Positions 37,260 through 46,200 of a stretch of 64,000 bases of DNA are shown here, in pieces. The DNA lies in contig JBARUK010000064.1 in assembly GCA_049645705.1 (NCBI GenBank), positions 120,887 to 184,886 on the forward strand, given 5' to 3'. The notes under the pieces were generated by a model. The model saw only the letters and a program-made list of their open reading frames with translations. It searched no databases and had not been told where the DNA came from. The DNA is from JBGNFV01 sp049645705. GTDB taxonomy: Bacteria > Bacteroidota > Bacteroidia > Cytophagales > Cyclobacteriaceae. A program made the position numbers and the translations under genes. The first letter of the stretch is position 1, and the number at the start of each line of letters is the position of its first letter.

Positions 37260-40200
37260 TTAGAATTCATCGTCTAGTTCCATCATGGCACTGTCGATGA
37301 CACTCTGTATAGCTTGTGATTTATAGCGGTTTCTCAACGCATGAAGGGAAATGTCAGAATCTTCCGTTATTGTACGGAATACTTCCAGCAAGCGGTCTGC
37401 TATTTTTTCAATAAACGGGGAGTCATAGCGCTGCTGGCTGTATTCTATCCGAATATTCAGACTGTTGTCATGGATGCTAAACACAAAGTTGATATCATAT
37501 TTACTATGGAAGCTTCCTTCATGATACGATTCGGTAGATAAGCCGGTATCGTTAAGTATTTTATTTTCATCTTCCTGACTTATAATATCCAGGTTTAGGA
37601 AATTAACTGACAGTCTGCCTTCTTTGGCCATGTTACACTGAAACTCATTTTGCAGGTGTTCATGCATGAGTGAAAGAGGATATGCCTGATACTGGTAAGC
37701 CTGATGTACTGTGTCACCAATTTGTTTTAACGAATGGTCTATAGTTTTGTCAGTGTTAAATCTGACACGCAATAAGACTTGGTCTGCAAAGCACCCTATG
37801 ACTTCCTCCAAGTCTTTGTGAATCCTACCAGCGAATGGACTTGGTAAAGTTATGTCAGTTTGGCCTGAGTAGGTATGAATGAGTAAGCTGACAGCCCCAT
37901 AACTCAAGGCAAACAGGCTTAGTTTTTTGGCTTGTGATTTTGCCTGAATGGCTTCGAACAACAGGTTATCACATGTGATGGTATACCAACCCGAACCATT
38001 GCTGGCCTGAACTACTTCATCTGCTTCTATACGAGCAAATTCAGGTTTAGTATCAAACTGTTTTTTCCAATATATCTCATATGGTTTGAAGTAACCACTA
38101 TTAAGAAGCTCTTCCTGCCAAAGTGCATAATCAGTATATTGAACCCCTCTCTTTGGTAGCTCCCGGGCTTCTTTAGCCAAGTCAATATAATTTTGCAAAA
38201 GCTTCTGTTGTATTAAATGAAGGCTCCACCCATCTGCTATAGCATGATGCATAAAGTAAATGACTACATGATCCTGATTGCTACGTTTTATAAGAGCTAA
38301 TCGTATTAACGGGCCTTCTTGCAAATTAAGTGGTTGTTCGTAAAGCTGCTCTGATATCTTACTGATGGCGGCCTCCTTATCATCACATTCGGAGATATCC
38401 TTTACCCAAAGTATTTGTTCGTCGGCAAAGCTGCTATTGAGCCATTGCCTTATATCACCATTGTCATCTGAGGTAAAAGTAGTTCTCAAGGCATCATGCT
38501 GCTGGAATAGTTCTAGATAGGCCTCTTTGAATACATCTGTATCCAAAGTTCCGACCAATACCATACTTCCGCTCATTGAAAACTCCCGGCCTTTGTTTTG
38601 GAAAATATCAGCCAGTACAATTCCTTTTTGCTCTTGGGTCAAAGGATAGTTTTCCTTTGCCGGATATGATTTAATATCCGACATCAGGGTAGACTCTGCC
38701 ACTTCTATAGATGCAGCTTGCTCCTGAATGCTGGTATACAATAGCTGTCCCAGAGGTAACTCCACACTAAATGTTTTTCTAATAGCAGCCGCCAGGCGGG
38801 TGGCTTTCAGACTATGGCCTCCCAGCTCAGCAAAAGAGACAGTCACACCAATGGGCCTGTTGCCTATTATGATCTTCCACAGGCTGAGAAGTTGTTTCTC
38901 TGTTTCTGTGGCTGGCTGTATAAGATCAGCTACTTTACGCACTGGATCAGGAAGCTTCTTTCTGTCTACTTTGCCATTACTTGTTAATGGAAGCGCTTCC
39001 ATGGCTACAAAACTATCCGGTACCATGTAATCAGGCAGAGAATGCCTCAAGTGTATGCGAATGGCTTCTTCATCCAAATATTCTGTGACTAGGTAGGCAC
39101 AAAGGTATTTGTCACCCTGTTCGTCTGTTCTTACATCGACCAAGAGTTTCTTTACATCCGGAAGCTGACTCAGGTAAAACTCAATTTCACTAAGTTCTAT
39201 ACGGTGGCCTCTGATCTTGACCTGATGGTCTACCCTGCCCATGAAGGCTATCGCATTATTTTCCTGCCAACGACCAAGGTCACCTGACCGGTATATTCTA
39301 GAGCCGTTTTCAAATGGGTGCGGAATGAATTTTTGATCAGTCTTCTCCGTATCGTTCAGATACCCGACTGCCAGACCATCTCCGCCAATACATATTTCAC
39401 CTATAACACCCTGTGGTAGAAGCTGAAGGTTATCATCCAGGATGTAAACAGTATTATTACTTAAAGGACTACCTATTGGAACTGTGAGGTCTTGTGCACT
39501 AACGGAATCAATAGGGTAGGATGTAGCATATACAGTGGCCTCTGTAGGGCCGTACATATGCAACATGACCCCGCTACCTAAGTAGTTTAGCGCGCGGTCA
39601 ACATGATCCATGCTTACTAATTCACCTCCGAACAGCAGCTTACGTAGAGGCTTGAAGGTGCTTATATCTGTATCAACTATCACGTTGAATAGCGCAGTGG
39701 TGATAAATAGCAGGTTTACATTGTTTGCTTCTATCTTAGATTTAATACTTTCTACAGAGGCGATCTCACCCTCTGTAAGCATTACCATTTTAGCTCCGTT
39801 TAACAGAGTCGCGAATATATCCCATACTGCACCATCAAAAGCAAAGCTCGACCACTGTAACAATACATCTTTAGCGCAAACATTTACAAAATCTGTGCTT
39901 CGGGTTAACGGAACAATGTTACGATGGGTAACAACAACTCCTTTTGGACGACCTGTGGAACCAGAAGTGTATATAATATAGGCTATAGAATCTGCGGATG
40001 CAGCCACGGGTGGATTATTCCTTTCAAACTCATCCTGGACTTTCTGAAAACGTCCGTATAAATCATCGTTGATGACGACTGCACAATCACTATCATCCAG
40101 AATCATTTGCTTTCGGTCTGCAGGGTAGTCAATGGCTACAGGCACATATGCAGCACCACACTTCAAAACAGCAAGCGCGCTTATGATCATATCCGCACTG

Positions 40201-43200
40201 CGTTTCATTTGGATGCACACCCTGTCACCTGTTTTTACACCCAGTTCTTTAAGGAAACTGGCCATTTGATTCACTTCGTCATTCAGCTCGGAATAAGTCA
40301 GCTCCCTTTTCGCATCAGAAATGGCTATTCCCTCCGGAGTAAAGCCAACCTGTTCTTCAAAAAGCTGAGTTAAAGGAACTTCGGGGAATGACGTTTGACA
40401 AGAACTGAGTACTTCCAGCTGTTTCTTTGATTCATACGGACTAACCGTTTCTAGCTGGTTAACAGGTTTGCTATTTACAGAAGCAATATCTTCTAATAAA
40501 GTCTGGTAGTTGGCAAGAAGTCGCTCTACAAATTCCTCACCATATATATCTGTATTGTATACCAGAGAAAGAGTAAGCCCTTCAGGTTGACTGACAAATA
40601 TGAAGGACATATCCATCTGGCTGGTACGCATCCCTTTATCATCAAGAGCTGTAATCTCTAACCCCATTTTTGTAGTAAAGCCTTCTACATTTCCGCCAAT
40701 ACCGGCCTGTTCCTGGTTTTGGTATACGGCCATCACATCAAATAGAGGTGATCGGCTGGAGTCATACTCTACCCAGGGCAAGTCAAGCATTTTGACAAAG
40801 GGGTAATCCTGGTATGTAAATGCATCTAGTATTACCTTTTTCTCAGTCCTTAACTGCTCTTCAAAGGACGCGGAAGGATTTATCTGATTGCGAAGGGGTA
40901 GCGTGTTAAGGTATGGGCCGATCTGGTCTTCTGTATCAATATGAGTTCGTCCGCTTATTACCGTGCCTATCACAATATCTTTCTGATTGGTATAGCGCCA
41001 CAGTAATGTTCTCAGACTGGCTACTAATCCTGTAAAGAATGTTGTGTCATTAGATAGGCAGAACTTATTCAGCGAGGTTACTATCTCAGGGGAAATAGAA
41101 AGATGATCTGTCTTTCCGTTGAAGGTCTTCTCTTTAGGTCTTCTGCGGTCTACCGGTATCTCTAGAATAGGTAGCGGGCTTGCAAGCTTTTCTTTCCAGT
41201 AAGTTTCAGCCTCTTCCTGGTTTTGATTTTCCTTCCATGCAAGATAGTCCTGAAATTGAATAGGAAGAGGGTTTGACTCCAGCTTTTTACCCTGCTGCAA
41301 AAGGGTGTAAGTATCCATTAGATCTCTTTCCATCACTTTGATAGACCATCCGTCGGATACAATATGATGCAAGCAATACAGTAAGTACTGGTGCCTGTCT
41401 GATACTTTAACAAAATATACTCTTATAGGCAGGCCCTTGCCAAGGTCAAATGGTTCTATAGTGATTTTTGAGATGTACTCATCTAAATCAGCTTCGTTAT
41501 TTATGTCATACTCGACTATATCAAACTCTACTTCGTCTTCATTTAATACCCTTCGTACAGGCTCACCATATTGATTCTCTTCAAACACTGACCGTAACAG
41601 CTCATGCCGTTCGATGAGGTGATGAAAACTTGTTTTAAGAATTTCTTTGTCTACGACTCCTTTAAACTCCAGGCCTCCTGGTACATGATAAGCTTCTCCG
41701 CCATCTTTTGTACTTGTGAGGACATAAACTCTTTCCTGGAAGGCGCTCAGGGGATAGTAGAAACGAGTTGGTGTTTTTGCAATACCTGTTTCAAAGGCTG
41801 CTTCAGAAGTAGCAGATATATATTCTGCCTGCTTAGCGATTGTATTGTATTCAAATACGAACCGTACATTATGAGAAATTCCAATGTGTCTTTTGATGAG
41901 GCTTAACAAACGGGCTGCGTGAAGGCTGTTTCCTCCTACCTGAAAGAAATTATCTTCAAGCCCGAATGTAAGATCTGTACCCAGAACAGTTTGCCACAGA
42001 TGATGTAGTTTTTCCTCCATGCTTCCCTCAGGAAGCTTTGTTTCTACTGCCTGACTAGGAACTTCTTTCGTATTGTTATCTTCCGTAGTTTTTTCCTGAT
42101 GCTGATTTCGCAGGTTTAATTCCTCCTCAGTTAGAAACTCATACGTATCCAGGTTCCTTTCTGGTTCGGTTACGTATGCATCCAGTTGTTGCAGGTAAAC
42201 CTGGATTAATCGTTTAGCAATAGCCTCAGTATAAATATCAGGATTATAGACAAGTATCATTTCCAGTCCCTCTTCCTTATCGACAAAGAAGAATGACATA
42301 TCCATCTGACTCGTACGGGAGCTTTCTTCAGGAAGCGGCTGAATTTTTAAGCCATGAATATTCGAAAAAGCTTCTGCATCACCCCCTATTCCTGCGTTTT
42401 GCTGATTTTGATAGACAGCCATTATATCGAAAAGGGGAGAGCGTGATACATCGTATGTTTCCCTTGTGAGGGTAAGCATTTCTGCGAATGGTACCTGCTG
42501 ATAATCGAAGGCCTCTACCACAGATAGCTTGACCGCCTGCATAGCCTGTTCAAAATTTTGCTGGCGGAATACTTGGGTACGGATAGGTAAGGTATTTAAG
42601 AACGGTCCGACGATTTCCTGAATATCCGGGTGTTCGCGGCCCGCTACAGCGGTACCTATGACAATATCTTCCTGACCACTAAAGTGGGTGAGTACTACTT
42701 TAAGAGAAGCAAGAAGACCCGTGAAGAGTGTTGCTCCTTGAACAGTACAGAGTTGATTTAAGCCCTTTATGCTTTTGTTGGGTACAATGGTCTGTACACT
42801 AGCACCACTGAAGGTTTTCTCCTTAGGACGTGAATGCTTGACAGGAAGGCTGAAAGCTGGTAAAGGACCGCGCAGTTTATATTTCCAATATGCTTTTGCT
42901 TGAGCTTGGTCCTGGGATGACCTCCAGTACACATAGTCTTTAAACTGAACAAGGTTTCTGTTGTCCTGATAACTCTCGTCTTTAGAAAGGTTCAGGTAGT
43001 TGGTCATCAATTCCTTCTCCATCAGTTTGAGAGACCAGCCATCACAAACAATATGATGAAGGCAATATGCCAGGATAAATTCGTCTTCAGACGTTTCCAG
43101 CAAGAGGGCACGAATAGGTAGCTTCGCTTGCAGGTCAAAAGCCCTGTCAGCATGCTCGTTGATGATAGCATTTACATCTGCTTCATTAGCTACTTTCCGG

Positions 43201-46200
43201 TATTCCAGTGTAAACGTAAAAGCATCTGTAGGTAATACTTTCTGATATGGCTCGCCAAACTCATTTTCCCCAAAGGTCGTACGCAGAAGTTCCTGTGCTT
43301 CAATTAATTGCACAAAAGCTTTTTCAAGTAAATGCCTATTCAGCTTACCCGATACCTGCATGCCTCCCGGTACATGATAAGCTTGAGATGCTGTACTCTG
43401 AAGGCTTTGCATAATCCATAGCCTCTCTTGAAAAGCGCTGAGAGGATATGTTTCTTGCTCCGGAGCGCTGGCAATGCTATCTAAGCGGGAGGTGCCTTCT
43501 GCAGTTATCTGTATAGCCTGTGACTTGATCGTAGGCTGATCAAAAATGAATCGAACTCCCTGGCGTAAGCCTATTTTTCTTTTGATAAGTGAAACAAGCC
43601 TGGCAGCATGGAGGCTATTTCCTCCCATTTCGAAGAAATTATCTTCAATGTCTAATTCAGAATCACTGCCCAGTACGTCACTCCATAGCTCTGCCAGCTG
43701 CTTTTCGAGGTCACTCTGAGGAAGGCCGGCCTTAATTCTACCGGACTTTATATCAAGTGCATTGTCTTTTTTGGTCTGCTTTGTAATGAACTGTTTCTCA
43801 TCTTCAGTTAGCCGTATCAGATCTGCTGCGGTCGCTTCTACATCATTTGTAATACCATGCAGTAATGCTTGGTATCTCTGAATTACCTGCTCGATACTTT
43901 CTTCTGTAAACAGAGCTGTGTCATATACCAGGTTCAGGTGTAATTCATCATCCTTTTCTGTAAAGAAAAATGATAAGTCCATCTGGCTGGTATCGCCTTC
44001 TTCAAGGTCAAGCCTGTTGAAACTCAGACCTGTTGTACTCATTAATTCTTCTGTACCAAAGTCAGCCTGCTCCTGATTCTGAAAGACAGCCATGACATCG
44101 AACAATGCAGATCTGTTACGGGTATATGGTACATTGGTCAGCGAAAGCATATCGGCAAATGGAAGATGCTGATACTCCAGTGCCTGATGGACAGTTTCCT
44201 TCGCATGATCAATAACTTTATCAAACGCCTGGTTACTCTTTATACTTCCTCTTAGCGGGATAGTATTCAGGTAAGGACCCACCTGATCCTGTAAAGCACT
44301 ATGCCCGCGACCTGCTACTGCCGTACCAATGATAATATCTTCCTGGCCACTTAACCGGTGCAGAAGCATTTGCAAACTTCCAATAAGGCCACTAAACAGA
44401 GTCGTATGCTTTCTAAGGCATATGTCCTTTAGTTTGTTAGCAACTTCTACAGGTATCAAAGCCTGTGTGCTTGAGCCATTAAATGACTTTTCAGCAGGCC
44501 GGGGCTTACTACCGGCTACTGTAAGCTTTGGAAGAGGAGTAGTCAGTTTTTTTCTCCAGAACTGAAGAGAAGCATTATCGGTCTGCTCACCTTTCCAGGC
44601 AACATAATCCTTGAACTGAACTGGAAGGGAGGTAAGTTGCCCGTTATTTTCCTGTGTAAGCTTTGTGTAGGATGATATAAGGTCGCGCTCTAGAATTTTC
44701 AGTGACCACCCATCTGCTACTATATGATGTATAATATAGATGAGTTCAAAACTGGTCCTATCATACTGAAGAAGAAGTGCTCGAATCGGCAGGCTTTTTG
44801 TCAGGTCTATTGCCGTATATAACGTTTTTTGAACAACTTCTTCACGTTCTGCAGTTGTTGGATGCTTCAGAACAGACAGCTTGAAATCTAAATCTTTTAT
44901 AGGAGTAATGGTATACTGTGCTTCTTCATATTTGTTCTCAGTAAACTGTGCCCGAAGAAGGTGATGACGTTCCATGACGGATATAAAAGCCCTTTCCAGA
45001 AGGTTTATATCCAGTTCTCCTTTTATCTTGATGCCGCCTGAAAGAAGGTAAGCTTCATTACCCCCGCCAGCTTTTGCCAGCACCCACATACGTTCTTGAA
45101 ATCCATTCAGAGAATACGCAGAGTGATCGGCAACAACAAGAATCGGTAGTTCAATAATATCATCGGTTTTTGATAGCTTTTTAGCTTGGGCTTCAATAGT
45201 GTTATTTTCCAGCACAAACCGAATACCTTCACTGATTCCAATTTGTTGTTTCAGCAAAGAGAGAAGACGAGCAGCCTGCAGACTATTGCCACCTGCTTCG
45301 TAAAAGCTATTGGTAACTCCAAATTCAGCATCCTTACCTAATACCTCTTTCCATAGTTCAAATATCTTTTTTTCCAGATCATTACCAGGAAGAATTACCT
45401 CTGCTGAATGATCACTAATGCTTGTTTCATCCCATTTCAGTGCTGCCCTATTCACTTTACCATTGGGCGTTAACGGAAATTCTTCCATAAACTGGAAGTG
45501 ATCAGGCATCATATATGGAGGAAGGAACTCTTGAATGAAACCTTTGATTTCTTTTATGTCAAGAGTTTTGGAAGCTTTAACCCAAGCTACAAGCTGAGGT
45601 CCCTTTTTGCCAGAAGGCATAACCAGAGCTACAGCTTTTTCTATTCTTTGATGACGCTCTATGGCCTGTTCCACCTCTCCAAGTTCAATCCTGAAACCTC
45701 TCAGTTTGACCTGATGATCTTTACGACCCACGTAGTGGATTTGGCCGGAGTTGTCCCATCTGGCTAAGTCGCCAGTCATATACATCGTTTCACTAGTGTT
45801 GAACGGATCCTCAAGGTAGCGTTCATCAGTGAGCTCAGGCTTATTCCGATAGCCCATAGTAAGACCCGCCCCTGCGATAAACACCTCACCAGTCACACCT
45901 GCGGGTACTAGTTTCTTATTAATATCGAGAATATAAATACGGGTATTAGCTACTGGTCTGCCTACAGGTATATCCTCATCTTCATCTGAAAACCGATAGC
46001 ATGTGCTATAAGTAGTTGTTTCAGACGGGCCGTACAGATTACGTACTTCAATTCTATTGTAATCCAGTACTTCCCTGAAGTGAGAAGGTACTGCTTCTCC
46101 AGCCATATTCAGGACGCTTACATTTTCCCAAGGAAAATCCGGTTCACCCAGTAAATGCTGAACCACAGAGGGTACAGTATTAATAAGCACCTTCCTGTCA

